A DNA stretch of 64,000 nt from Pseudoalteromonas sp. OOF1S-7 (lineage in GTDB: Bacteria > Pseudomonadota > Gammaproteobacteria > Enterobacterales > Alteromonadaceae): contig NZ_JAKRFZ010000004.1 in NCBI RefSeq assembly GCF_022347765.1, forward strand, positions 1 through 64,000, read 5' to 3'. The notes below the pieces were generated by a model. The model was not told where the DNA came from, did no database searches, and saw only the letters and a program-made list of their open reading frames with translations. A program made the position numbers and the translations under genes. Below, piece by piece: positions 18,666 through 27,878 of the stretch. Positions within the stretch are counted from its first letter, which is position 1, and each line of letters starts with the position of its first letter.

Positions 18666-19025
18666 ATGGCAAGAGTTAAACGCGGTGTTATCGCACGTGC
18701 ACGTCACAAAAAAGTATTAAAGCAAGCTAAAGGTTACTACGGAGCACGTTCACGTGTTTATCGCGTAGCTTTCCAGGCAGTAACTAAAGCAGGTCAATAC
18801 GCTTACCGTGACCGTCGCGCTAAGAAACGTACTTTCCGTCAACTATGGATCGCACGTATCAACGCTGCTGCACGTCAAAACGGCCTTTCTTACAGCCGCT
18901 TCATCAATGGCCTTAAAAAGTCATCTGTTGAAATCGATCGTAAGATCCTAGCTGATATCGCAGTATACGACCAAGTCGCTTTCGCAGCACTAGTTGCTAA
19001 AGCAAAAGAAGGTCTTGCAGCTTAA
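18666..19025 (+). CDS. rplT: 50S ribosomal protein L20
   Basis: A 119-residue large-subunit assembly protein, [19 protein letters not shown], with the basic extended N-terminal arm and a globular C-terminal part. Length agrees with E. coli L20 (118). GAGGATAT precedes the ATG. It is the last gene of the operon, followed by a strong terminator. L20 is the known autogenous repressor of rpmI-rplT in E. coli. Confidence 0.97.
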   Translation: MARVKRGVIARARHKKVLKQAKGYYGARSRVYRVAFQAVTKAGQYAYRDRRAKKRTFRQLWIARINAAARQNGLSYSRFINGLKKSSVEIDRKILADIAVYDQVAFAALVAKAKEGLAA

Positions 19026-19051
19026 TTCTCTTAAGCTAAGCGATTGAATAG

Positions 19052-19077
19052 AAAAGGAGCCAATGGCTCCTTTTTTT
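19052..19077 (+). terminator. Terminator of the thrS-infC-rpmI-rplT operon
   Basis: AAAAGGAGCC (19052-19061), 3-nt loop, GGCTCCTTTT (19065-19074), then further T residues to 19077. A classic rho-independent terminator 26 bp after the rplT stop. Confidence 0.92.
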
Positions 19078-19105
19078 GATCCTGTCATTATAATGCACAG
19101 TGATA

Positions 19106-19936
19106 TTATCTATTTTTCATTAAAATCTTGTCCAACCAGGCTGAGCTGAGCAGGCGTTTTAGGTATCCCATCAGATACGTCGGGAAGGTCACATAATATC
19201 TTGGCTTTGCGCGTTTAGCGGTGAGGGCATGCAAGAGTTTGTCATAAACAGCCTCTGGTCCCAGCGTGAATTTTTGTGGGGCAGATTGTGCGTTCAGGCG
19301 AGTTAATTGCGCCTTATATTCGGCTTCGTGTGCACTGTGCTCAATCTCAATGTGTTGCTCAAAAGCGATTCGCGCATTGCGACGAAACTCAGACAAGATT
19401 GGGCCTGGTTCTATCAGGCTAACCTGAATATTTGATCCACTCAGCTCCATCCGCAGTGTGTCTGTCAGTCCTTCCAGTGCAAATTTGCTGGCGTTGTAAG
19501 CACCTCGGTAAGGCAAAGCAACCAGACCCAGCACTGATGAGTTTTGAATGATGCGGCTGTCACCGCCGTGGGCTCTCATGTGGGCAACGGCCAGGCGCGT
19601 CAGGGTATGCCAGCCAAACAGGTTAGTTTCAAACTGTGCACGTAGCACGTCTGTGGGCAAGTCTTCGACTGCGCCGGGCTGGCCATATGCGCCGTTGTTA
19701 AACACGGCGTCCAGCTTTCCATCGCATAGTGCAACGGCCTCATCAAAACCCTTTTTAATTGAGGCGTCATCGGCCAGGTCTATAATGATGCAGGGGATCC
19801 CCTGTGCTTCAAAGCGTGCCAAGTGTTGAGGATTGCGCACTGATGCCACAACGCGAGAGCCACCGTCGTGGAGTGCTTTTGCACAGTAATAGCCAATGCC
19901 GGTGGAGCATCCTGTGATTAAAATCGATTTTGTCAT
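19106..19936 (-). CDS. Short-chain dehydrogenase/reductase (SDR)
   Basis: A 276-residue NAD(P)-dependent oxidoreductase of the classical SDR type: cofactor motif ILITGCSTGIGYY at the N-terminus, NNGAYG in place of the NNAG motif, Ser in IIQNSSVLG and the catalytic pair in YNASK. The long C-terminal extension (HALTAKRAKPRYYVTFPTYLMGYLKRLL) resembles SDRs acting on lipids or retinol-like substrates, but the substrate is unknown. The start could be 19936, with GGA upstream, or the ATG at 19948. It is monocistronic and convergent with rplT. Confidence 0.88.
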   Translation of the reverse strand: MTKSILITGCSTGIGYYCAKALHDGGSRVVASVRNPQHLARFEAQGIPCIIIDLADDASIKKGFDEAVALCDGKLDAVFNNGAYGQPGAVEDLPTDVLRAQFETNLFGWHTLTRLAVAHMRAHGGDSRIIQNSSVLGLVALPYRGAYNASKFALEGLTDTLRMELSGSNIQVSLIEPGPILSEFRRNARIAFEQHIEIEHSAHEAEYKAQLTRLNAQSAPQKFTLGPEAVYDKLLHALTAKRAKPRYYVTFPTYLMGYLKRLLSSAWLDKILMKNR

Positions 19937-20077
19937 GTGTTTATCCATGTTTTTTCGCACTGTCAAAAGTCAGCTCGCGATTAACTGTGAATTTTTGTAG
20001 AATCACCGCACATTGTAAGTTGTTAATTTAAATATTGATATAATCATCATATCGATAGATAAAAATAAAGATTGTTT

Positions 20078-21868
20078 ATGAATTTAGGCATTGTTTTGCT
20101 AAGTGCAACAGTAAATCTGAATAGTCATTTACCACCGTTACAAGACTGGCAAGGAAAAAGTGTAGGCCTGATGCAGGAGCAGGGGCCACTCACCACAGAT
20201 TTTGAACTGAGCAAGGGCCTGGAAAGCCCAGACTATGCAAAAACGATGGCATTTATCGACCGGCTGGTTGCCGCGAACCCAACTCAGTTTAAAGCCCTCA
20301 CCATAGGACACAGTGACGCGGGGCGTGACATCAAAATGCTGATAGCTTCTCAAGTCAATCAGTTTAGCCCGGCGATGTTAAAAAATAACAATAAACCGAC
20401 GCTACTGGTTCAGGCAGGGATCCATGCGGGTGAAATTGATGGTAAAGATGCCATGTTTATGCTGTTGCGTGACATAGCAACAGGTAAACGGCGTGATATT
20501 CTGAACAAAGTGAACATTTTGTTCATTCCGGTACTGAATGTTGACGGCCATGAAAGGCGAAGTGCCTACAATCGCATTAATCAACGCGGCCCGGCGACAA
20601 TGGGTTATCGTACTAATGGGCTTAATCTGAACCTGAATCGCGACTACACTAAGCTCGATACCCCAGGTGTTCGGGCAGTGATGCAAGTGGTTAACCAGTA
20701 TCAACCTGCTATGTATCTGGACTTGCATGTGACCGATGGCGCTGATTATCAATACGACATCACGTATGGATTTAACCCCAGTTTCGCCAGTGAATCGCCT
20801 GCCGTTGCTAAAGTGCTTGAGCAACATTTTACGCCAATGATAGATGATAAGTTGCGCCAGCAAGGGCATGAACCAGGCCCTCTGGTATTTGTAATGGACA
20901 AGCGTGACTTTAAAAAAGGGCTGGCTGGGTGGGTGGCTGGTCCGCGTTTTTCGAATGGCTGGGCAGATATTAAGGCATTACCCAGCATTTTATTGGAAAA
21001 TCACTCACTAAAACCCTACAAGCAGCGTGTACTGGGAACGTATGTCTTTGTGGATGGTGTCATAGATGCACTGGCTGAGCATCAGCAAGCGTTGGCCAAA
21101 GCGGTCGAAACGGAGCAACACTTTGTCCCTGACGAGCTGGTTGTTGAACGGAGTTATGCTGATAAGCCAGATCCTATTGCATTTAAAGGCATTGCCTACA
21201 AGCGCTTTGAAAGCGCGTTGTCCGGGCAAATGGAGGCAAAATATCTGGGAGAGCCTAAACTGTACGAGCAGCTGCCCGTATACTGGCAAAAAGTAGAAAA
21301 GGTCAAGGTAAAGGTCCCTAGTGCGTTTTACATTCCGCCTGCATACACAAGTATTGTGGAAAAACTCAAACTGCATGGTATTGCCGTAGAACAGCTGAAT
21401 ACTGATGTACTGGCTGATGACCTTGTTCAGCTCTCCATAAAGTCTTACCAGTTTGCGGATGCACCATTTGAAGGGCGTTTTCGTGTCAGTGCCGAATTCG
21501 AACAACAGGCTGTGTCGTCCACACTGAGCTTGTCCGGCTGGTATAGAGTATCTACACAGCAGGCCGGTGGAGAGCTGGCAACGCATTTGCTTCATCCCAG
21601 CGCGCCAGATTCACTGTTTGCCTGGGGCGACTTCCCAGGGGTATTCCAGCGAACAGAGTACGTTGAAAATTATGCGCTTGAACCCTTTGCCCGGAAAATG
21701 TTAAAAAACAATCCGACAATGGCATTGGCATTTGATAAAAAGATCAGCGAGGATAAAGCCTTTGCAAACGATCCTAAAGCGCGGATGGAATGGCTCTATC
21801 AGCGTACGCCTTATTATGATCAGGCTTATTTGAAGTATCCGATCCTCATGTCCTTTAAGGAAAAGTAG
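20078..21868 (+). CDS. M14-family zinc carboxypeptidase
   Basis: A 596-residue peptidase of the M14 (carboxypeptidase A-like) family. Zinc ligands are His116 and Glu119 in HAGEIDGKD, with a third His in MYLDLHVTDGADY (about 221); substrate-binding RTNGLNLNLNRDY precedes it. The N-terminus (MNLGIVLLSATVNLNSH) may be a weak signal peptide, and the family in this group is usually exported. The C-terminal third is a beta-rich accessory region. The ATG at 20078 is used rather than a TTG two codons earlier. The stop codon abuts the ATG of the next gene (TAGATG), so the two are translationally coupled. Confidence 0.85.
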   Translation: MNLGIVLLSATVNLNSHLPPLQDWQGKSVGLMQEQGPLTTDFELSKGLESPDYAKTMAFIDRLVAANPTQFKALTIGHSDAGRDIKMLIASQVNQFSPAMLKNNNKPTLLVQAGIHAGEIDGKDAMFMLLRDIATGKRRDILNKVNILFIPVLNVDGHERRSAYNRINQRGPATMGYRTNGLNLNLNRDYTKLDTPGVRAVMQVVNQYQPAMYLDLHVTDGADYQYDITYGFNPSFASESPAVAKVLEQHFTPMIDDKLRQQGHEPGPLVFVMDKRDFKKGLAGWVAGPRFSNGWADIKALPSILLENHSLKPYKQRVLGTYVFVDGVIDALAEHQQALAKAVETEQHFVPDELVVERSYADKPDPIAFKGIAYKRFESALSGQMEAKYLGEPKLYEQLPVYWQKVEKVKVKVPSAFYIPPAYTSIVEKLKLHGIAVEQLNTDVLADDLVQLSIKSYQFADAPFEGRFRVSAEFEQQAVSSTLSLSGWYRVSTQQAGGELATHLLHPSAPDSLFAWGDFPGVFQRTEYVENYALEPFARKMLKNNPTMALAFDKKISEDKAFANDPKARMEWLYQRTPYYDQAYLKYPILMSFKEK

Positions 21869-22510
21869 ATGCAGGTAATTACCATACCCGTCACGCCATT
21901 TATGCAAAATTGCAGGATAATTTGTTGTCCAAGCACAAGTCTGTGTGCTGTGGTTGACCCAGGTGGCGATATTGATAAACTATTGTCTGTTATAAAGGAA
22001 CGCGCACTCAAGGTCGAGATGATTCTGCTTACCCATGGTCATTTGGATCACATTGGTGCCAGTGAAGCCCTATCGCACGCATTAGGGGTTGATATTGTCG
22101 GGCCACAACGCGAAGATAAGTTCTGGTTTGATGCACTGCCAATGCAGGCTCAGATGTTTGGCTTTGCACCTCAAGCGGCGTTTTTACCAAATCGCTGGCT
22201 TGAAGACGGCGAGTGTGTAGAGCTCGGCGAGTTAAAATTAGAAGTACGTCATTGTCCGGGACACACGCCGGGCCATGTGGTGTTTTATGAGTCGCGAAGT
22301 GCCACCGTACTGGTTGGAGATGTGTTGTTCAAAGGGTCGGTAGGCAGAACGGATTTTCCGAAAGGGGATGCCGCACTGTTAAAGCGTTCAATTGAAACTC
22401 AGTTATTCACTTTGCCAGAGGCGACGCGGGTAATGAGTGGTCACGGGGACGACACCTCGATTGGATATGAACAGCGTCATAATCCATTTATGAGCGGGCG
22501 GTTTGGCTGA
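21869..22510 (+). CDS. Metallo-beta-lactamase-fold hydrolase (YcbL/glyoxalase II-like)
   Basis: A 213-residue MBL-fold hydrolase with the metal-binding motif THGHLDH (His56, His58, Asp60, His61), CPGHTPGHVVF (third His), the bridging Asp in VLVGDVLFKGSVGRTDFP and the final His in MSGHGDDTSIGYE. The GSVGRTDFP signature is typical of YcbL-like type II glyoxalases that hydrolyse thioesters. It begins immediately after the carboxypeptidase stop, though a functional link is not obvious. Confidence 0.9.
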   Translation: MQVITIPVTPFMQNCRIICCPSTSLCAVVDPGGDIDKLLSVIKERALKVEMILLTHGHLDHIGASEALSHALGVDIVGPQREDKFWFDALPMQAQMFGFAPQAAFLPNRWLEDGECVELGELKLEVRHCPGHTPGHVVFYESRSATVLVGDVLFKGSVGRTDFPKGDAALLKRSIETQLFTLPEATRVMSGHGDDTSIGYEQRHNPFMSGRFG

Positions 22511-22564
22511 TAACTGAGTCTATCGGCACTTTATTCATTTAACTAATTAAAAATTAAGAAAAAT

Positions 22565-23023
22565 ATGTCATTAAATCAGGTTGATCGTCAAATACTCGCG
22601 CTGTTACAGCAAGATGCAAGTTTATCTACGGCTGAAATAGCCGATAAAGTGGGGTTGTCACAGTCACCGTGCTGGCGTCGCATCGCGAAATTGGAGCAAG
22701 ATGGATACATCAAAGGAAAAGTTGCTTTGTTGGATGAAAAGCAGCTTGGTTTTGATATGCTTGTTTACGCCCACGTAAAACTGTCAAATCATGGTCGAAA
22801 CAACCTTTCAGAGTTCGAAAAGTTGATCATGAGCTATGACGAAGTGACGGAATGCTATACCATGGCGGGCACGATGGACTTTATGCTGCGTATTATTTCC
22901 CGTGGCATAGAAGGCTATGAGCAATTTGTCAGAGACAACTTGTTGAATCTTGAGTATGTTCAGGAAGTCCACTCAAATGTCACTATGACGTGTGTTAAGC
23001 GCACCACAGCCCTGCCAATCTGA
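22565..23023 (+). CDS. Lrp/AsnC-family transcriptional regulator
   Basis: A 152-residue regulator: N-terminal winged helix (VDRQILALLQQDASLSTAEIADKVGLSQSPCWRRIAKLEQDGYIKG) and a C-terminal RAM/AsnC ligand-binding domain (about 65-145) with the turn VTECYTMAGTMDFMLRI. Members sense amino acids and act as octamers. The target is unknown; it has its own terminator and no regulated gene adjoins in an obvious way. Confidence 0.93.
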   Translation: MSLNQVDRQILALLQQDASLSTAEIADKVGLSQSPCWRRIAKLEQDGYIKGKVALLDEKQLGFDMLVYAHVKLSNHGRNNLSEFEKLIMSYDEVTECYTMAGTMDFMLRIISRGIEGYEQFVRDNLLNLEYVQEVHSNVTMTCVKRTTALPI

Positions 23024-23071
23024 TTGTCATACATCAGACCTGAAACTCAACTATAATGTATCTCATTTGTT

Positions 23072-23106
23072 AAAAGCGCTGGATTTTGCTAGGATCCAGC
23101 GCTTTT
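23072..23106 (+). terminator. Terminator after the Lrp-family gene
   Basis: AAAAGCGCTGGAT (23072-23084) and ATCCAGCGCTTTT (23094-23106) pair perfectly over 13 bp with a 9-nt loop, ending in T residues. Confidence 0.88.
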
Positions 23107-23135
23107 CTGTCGTAGTAATAATCTTGGGGATTTAA

Positions 23136-24692
23136 ATGTTTAATCTAATCAGCAAGGCGCCCAGCTCTGCTAAGAACGACATTCTGTCGGGGTTGACCGT
23201 CGCACTGGCGTTGGTACCCGAAGCTGTCGCATTTGCGTTTGTTGCGCATGTCGATCCGTTAGTCGGTTTATATGCCGCGTTCATCGTGGGCTTAATCACC
23301 TCAATTTTTGGTGGTCGTCCGGGTATGATCTCTGGCGCAACCGGTGCGCTGGCCGTTGTAATGGTCAGCCTGGTGATTGAACATGGTGTCGAATACCTGT
23401 TTGCGACTGTGCTACTTATGGGGGTTCTGCAGATCCTCGCTGGCGTCTTCAAGCTGGGTAAATTTATTCGTATGGTACCGCATCCAGTAATGCTGGGCTT
23501 TGTGAATGGTCTGGCGATTGTGATCTTTTTGGCTCAGCTTGGTCAATTCAAAATGATGGATGAGTCTGGCACATTGCAATGGATGCAGGGGCAGCAGCTT
23601 TACATTATGGCTGGGCTGGTGGCACTGACCATGGCCATTATCCACTTTTTGCCAAAACTGACAACGGCGATACCATCGAGCCTGGCAGCCATTCTGGTGG
23701 TCACAGGTTTGGTGATTGGACTTGACCTTGATACACGTAACGTACTGGATTACCTCAAAGACATGAGCGGTAATGTGAACGCGACTATTGCCGGTGGTTT
23801 CCCCGAATTCCATATCCCTCAGGTGCCCTGGACTTGGGAGACCTTTACCATTATTTTCCCGTATGCCCTTATTCTGGCCGCCATTGGTTTGATTGAGTCA
23901 CTGCTGACGTTGACCCTGATTGACGAGATCACAGAAACACGTGGTCATTCGAACAGAGAGTGTATTGGCCAGGGTGCTGCGAATATGACTTGTGGTGTAT
24001 TCGGTGCGATGGGGGGCTGTGCGATGATTGGTCAGTCGATGATCAACATTAACTCTGGCGGTCGTAGCCGTCTGTCTGGTATCACAGCTGCTGTCCTGTT
24101 ACTTGCTTTTATCCTGTTTGCTGCCAGCCTGATTGAAATGATCCCGCTTGCGGCTTTAGTTGGCGTGATGTTTATGGTGGTACTCGGCACGTTTGAGTGG
24201 TCAAGCTTCCGCCTGATGAAACGTATCCCTAAAAGTGATGCCTTTGTCATTGTGTTAGTGTCTGGTGTCACTGTGGTGACCGATTTGGCCATCGCTGTGT
24301 GTGTGGGGGTGATTGTGTCTGCACTCGTCTTTGCCTGGGAGCATGCCAAGCACATTTACACCAGTAATTACATTGATGAGCAGGGCTCAAAAGTGTATGA
24401 GCTGCATGGCCCGCTGTTCTTTGGCTCTGTAAAGAACTTTGCTGAGCTATTTGATGTTGCAAACGATCCGGCTGATGTGATCATTGAGTTCAAACACAGT
24501 CGCGTTGCCGATCACAGTGCCATAGAAGCCATTGATGCATTGGCAGAAAAATACACTAAGGCAGGTAAAAAGCTACACCTACGTCACCTGAGTCAGGATT
24601 GTCAGCAGTTGTTGGCGAAAGCGGCGGACCTTGTAGAAGTTAATGTGATAGAAGATCCAAAATATAAAGTTGCGTCAGACAAATTAGCGTAA
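23136..24692 (+). CDS. SulP-family anion transporter with STAS domain
   Basis: A 518-residue inner-membrane transporter with about 12 hydrophobic segments and a C-terminal cytoplasmic STAS domain (about 405-500). The N-terminal [31 protein letters not shown] and the motif [23 protein letters not shown] are SulP signatures. Family members carry sulfate, bicarbonate, dicarboxylates or other anions; this short form (about 500 residues) is often linked to bicarbonate or sulfate uptake, but the substrate cannot be set from sequence. It stands alone with its own terminator. Confidence 0.92.
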   Translation: MFNLISKAPSSAKNDILSGLTVALALVPEAVAFAFVAHVDPLVGLYAAFIVGLITSIFGGRPGMISGATGALAVVMVSLVIEHGVEYLFATVLLMGVLQILAGVFKLGKFIRMVPHPVMLGFVNGLAIVIFLAQLGQFKMMDESGTLQWMQGQQLYIMAGLVALTMAIIHFLPKLTTAIPSSLAAILVVTGLVIGLDLDTRNVLDYLKDMSGNVNATIAGGFPEFHIPQVPWTWETFTIIFPYALILAAIGLIESLLTLTLIDEITETRGHSNRECIGQGAANMTCGVFGAMGGCAMIGQSMININSGGRSRLSGITAAVLLLAFILFAASLIEMIPLAALVGVMFMVVLGTFEWSSFRLMKRIPKSDAFVIVLVSGVTVVTDLAIAVCVGVIVSALVFAWEHAKHIYTSNYIDEQGSKVYELHGPLFFGSVKNFAELFDVANDPADVIIEFKHSRVADHSAIEAIDALAEKYTKAGKKLHLRHLSQDCQQLLAKAADLVEVNVIEDPKYKVASDKLA

Positions 24693-24703
24693 CCTTATTT
24701 TAA

Positions 24704-24725
24704 GAAGCCCCTTTCCAGGGGCTTC
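24704..24725. terminator. Hairpin terminator between convergent genes
   Basis: GAAGCCCCT (24704-24712), 4-nt loop, AGGGGCTTC (24717-24725) between the SulP gene and the convergent permease gene. U-tracts are weak on both sides; it may serve both directions. Confidence 0.7.
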
Positions 24726-24742
24726 TCATTGCATTAGTTAAG

Positions 24743-27157
24743 CTAATCTCGCTTCAATATATCAACAGGGCGACTTCGTACTGCTTTCCAAGCTACGACC
24801 TGAACAGTTACCCCTGCCAGTGCCAAGCAGGCAAGCGCGCTGATAACAAATACGCTAACAGGTAACTCAATTCGATAGATATATTGATTCAGCCAGTCGC
24901 TGAGCAAAATAAACGCTATGGGCAAAGCGATTAAAGTTGCAAACAGCACCAAAATCCCGAAACGCAATTGGAACAACCCATAAATTTGCCAATTTTTCGC
25001 GCCCATAATCTGACGTATGGCTATTTCCTTCAAGCTTTGCAATAGGGTAAAGGAGGCCACTGCGTATAATCCAGCAACAGACATTACCATTGCGATCAGT
25101 GTAAATAACTCAAGTAATTGCAGGTGCTGTGCCTGATTATGATATTGTGCTTCGAATAAGCCTGCCAGCCATTCATACTTAAATGCTTTGCTGCTGTCCA
25201 AGGCGAGCCAAGTCTGTTCCAGCTGACGTAGCACATCTTGATTGAATCCGGCTTTCAGTCTGATCGCCATCCACCGAAGTGCTAGGTCTTCAGGGTTTTC
25301 TGACAAAACATATATCATAGGTGGAACACGTTGGCTGGCGTCAACATGATGGGTATCTTCGACCACACCGATGACCTGATGACGATGCAATCCTTCGCTG
25401 ACGCTGCCGAGTGTCAGAAAGCGGCCTATGACTTTATGGGGATCAGTATCTAACTTGGCTGCCAGCGTTGCATTAATTATTAAATTTCCGCGTGTATTCT
25501 CTGTATTCTGGTTATCCTCAAAGTAGGGGTCTCCGGGGAACTGGCGTTGAAAAACTCGGCCACTCAGAAGTGTAATACCCATCGTCCTGAAATAGTCATA
25601 GCTAACCGGGTTATTTCCAACCCATATCTCATTACCGGGCGCGTCATTCGTTCGGACAACCGCAGATGTACGTGTCGCTTTGGTAGGGATTGTATGAGAC
25701 ATGCTCAAGGAGAGGACATCGTCAAATCGTGACACCTGACGTTTGAAGGCTTGATAGAGTGTTGCACTGCGATTGATGATGAGGACATTGTCTCTGTCAT
25801 ACCCTTGGGCCATCGTACTGAGATGGTGCATTTGGTGGCTGACCACTGTGCTGGCGATCAGCAGCAGTGTTGCAATGATAAATTGTATGATCATGAGTAT
25901 GCGACGAAAGAGCGTTGCTCCATAGCCTGTATCTACCACTCCCTTGAGCACTAAAGCTGCATTCATTCGGCTAAGAAACACAGCCGGGTAGCCTCCCGCA
26001 AGAAGCGTAACGCACAGTAAGGTGAACACTAGCGTGAGGATATGTTTGAATGTCAGAGTAAATGTGATTTGGGCGCCCAACAATTGATTAAAGGTATCTA
26101 ACAGAATGACGCAAAAAAGCACTGCTGTACCCAGAGCCAATAGAGTAATAAAAAAGGATTCAATGAGATAATGCAAAGCCAGCTGGTTCGGACTTGCCCC
26201 AAGTGCTTTTTTGACCCCAACTTCTCTTGCACGCCGCAAAGAAGCAGCAGTGGCCAAATTGGTGAAGTTGATACAGGCCAGTATTAATAACATATAAGAT
26301 ACCAGCACAAACGTGTCAACCATCTCTCGGCTACCGGGTGGGATCAGGCTGCGAGTCGCAGTCGCATTGAGATAGACATCCAGCAAAGGTTCGAACATGA
26401 CTCGGTACCGCTTGTAAGATGATAAACCCTCAACGCGTTGTTGATAATAGTCACTGACACTTGCAGTCAGAGGCTCAATTGCAGTCGCTTGCGTGATCTT
26501 TGCAAATGTGATGGTCGCGTTGAAATTCCACAATGTTTGCCAGCGTTCATTTGGTAGCTGTTGAAAGTAGTTCTGGATCGGGAGAATTATCTCATTCGGA
26601 ATGGTGGAAGGAGTCACTGAGGATTTGATTACTGCGGATACCTGATAGGATTTGCCGTTAATGTTTAGTTGTTCACCAATAATCTGAGTACTACGCGAAA
26701 AATATTTCAGCGCTTGTGCTTCATGTAATACTACCTTATCAGGTGCCTGGAGTGCTGTGTGAACATCTCCCTCAATCAGGCTGTAGTCAAAAAATGAGAA
26801 AAAGTTCTCATCAACGAATAGCGCACGCTCAGCAAATACACCGGACGCCTTTCTGACGGATATGGTACTGACGGAAATACGAGTTGTGTCCGACACTTGT
26901 GGGAAGTTACTGGTAAGCTCCTCGGCGAGTCGAAGTGGTGTGAGTGTTTGAGGACGATTATCATCTCTAAGCAGATTTACTCGATAGATCTTTTCCGCAT
27001 TTTTAAACTGTGTATTAAAGCTGTATTGATGGGATACATACAGTTGGATCAACATGAAGCAGGTCAGGCCGATGATTAAACTGAGTAACTGGATGGCCGT
27101 GGTACGTTTGCTGCGCAACATATTACGCCACGTCATGGAGAATAAAAGACTAATCAC
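24743..27157 (-). CDS. ABC transporter permease (MacB/FtsX type)
   Basis: An 804-residue membrane protein with an N-terminal transmembrane helix (about 18-42), a large MacB-like periplasmic domain, a three-helix FtsX block (about 280-400) and a second copy of the same layout ending in another FtsX block (about 680-790). Both ATP-binding and transport helices are thus split between genes, as in bacterial mechanotransmission-type exporters with an 8-TM permease. It overlaps the ATPase gene by 8 bp. With the HlyD-type adaptor upstream it would form a MacAB-like machine exporting a peptide, lipid or drug; the cargo is unknown. Confidence 0.88.
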   Translation of the reverse strand: MISLLFSMTWRNMLRSKRTTAIQLLSLIIGLTCFMLIQLYVSHQYSFNTQFKNAEKIYRVNLLRDDNRPQTLTPLRLAEELTSNFPQVSDTTRISVSTISVRKASGVFAERALFVDENFFSFFDYSLIEGDVHTALQAPDKVVLHEAQALKYFSRSTQIIGEQLNINGKSYQVSAVIKSSVTPSTIPNEIILPIQNYFQQLPNERWQTLWNFNATITFAKITQATAIEPLTASVSDYYQQRVEGLSSYKRYRVMFEPLLDVYLNATATRSLIPPGSREMVDTFVLVSYMLLILACINFTNLATAASLRRAREVGVKKALGASPNQLALHYLIESFFITLLALGTAVLFCVILLDTFNQLLGAQITFTLTFKHILTLVFTLLCVTLLAGGYPAVFLSRMNAALVLKGVVDTGYGATLFRRILMIIQFIIATLLLIASTVVSHQMHHLSTMAQGYDRDNVLIINRSATLYQAFKRQVSRFDDVLSLSMSHTIPTKATRTSAVVRTNDAPGNEIWVGNNPVSYDYFRTMGITLLSGRVFQRQFPGDPYFEDNQNTENTRGNLIINATLAAKLDTDPHKVIGRFLTLGSVSEGLHRHQVIGVVEDTHHVDASQRVPPMIYVLSENPEDLALRWMAIRLKAGFNQDVLRQLEQTWLALDSSKAFKYEWLAGLFEAQYHNQAQHLQLLELFTLIAMVMSVAGLYAVASFTLLQSLKEIAIRQIMGAKNWQIYGLFQLRFGILVLFATLIALPIAFILLSDWLNQYIYRIELPVSVFVISALACLALAGVTVQVVAWKAVRSRPVDILKRD

Positions 27158-27866
27158 TTAAAACCTCCTGCTTGTTCAATGCATGTTGAGCTGAAACCGG
27201 GCGATCTTTTTGTACTTTGCCATCCATGAGCTGAATAACCCGAGTGCCATATTGCACTTGTTCCTGAGCATGCGTCACCATAATGATGGTTGTTCCCATC
27301 ATGTTGAGCTGGCGAAGTATTTCCATGACTTGTGCTGAGTTTTGTGAGTCCAGGTTGCCCGTTGGCTCATCAGCCAGGATTAAATTTGGTTGAGTGACAA
27401 TCGCACGTGCAATCGCAACCCGCTGTTGCTGGCCCCCTGAGAGCTTGGCTGGTAAGTGAGTGCGGCGATGAGCGATATCCAGGCGGTGAAGCACCTCTTC
27501 AACCCGAGCAGCTCGTTGTGCTTTATTGAGCTGCTGATAATGTAGTGGCAGTGCGATATTTTGCTCTACCGTGAGCTCGTCTATCAGATTAAAATTCTGA
27601 AAAATAAATCCAATGTGTTTTTTTCTCAACTGTGCCTTTGTTAACGAAGATGCTGAGGCAAGCTCAGTACCATTGAACACAAAGCTGCCTTCATCAATGT
27701 CATCCAACATACCCAGAATATTGAGCAAAGATGATTTGCCGCAGCCTGATGGCCCCAAAATCGTGATAAATTCACCCTGGCTGACTGACAGCGAGAGTCT
27801 GTCCAGTGCAACAGTTTCGATATGTTCTGCAATAAATGAACGGCTGACATTATTTAGTATGATCAT
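27150..27866 (-). CDS. ABC transporter ATP-binding protein (LolD/MacB type)
   Basis: A 238-residue ATPase with Walker A GPSGCGKSS (about 40), Q-loop FQNFNL, signature LSGGQQQRVAIARA and Walker B LILADEPTGNLD, the last a mark of the LolD/FtsE/MacB group. It sits between the adaptor gene (12 bp upstream) and the permease gene (8-bp overlap), so the three are one operon. Confidence 0.95.
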   Translation of the reverse strand: MIILNNVSRSFIAEHIETVALDRLSLSVSQGEFITILGPSGCGKSSLLNILGMLDDIDEGSFVFNGTELASASSLTKAQLRKKHIGFIFQNFNLIDELTVEQNIALPLHYQQLNKAQRAARVEEVLHRLDIAHRRTHLPAKLSGGQQQRVAIARAIVTQPNLILADEPTGNLDSQNSAQVMEILRQLNMMGTTIIMVTHAQEQVQYGTRVIQLMDGKVQKDRPVSAQHALNKQEVLSD

Positions 27867-27878
27867 TGTTGTGCTACC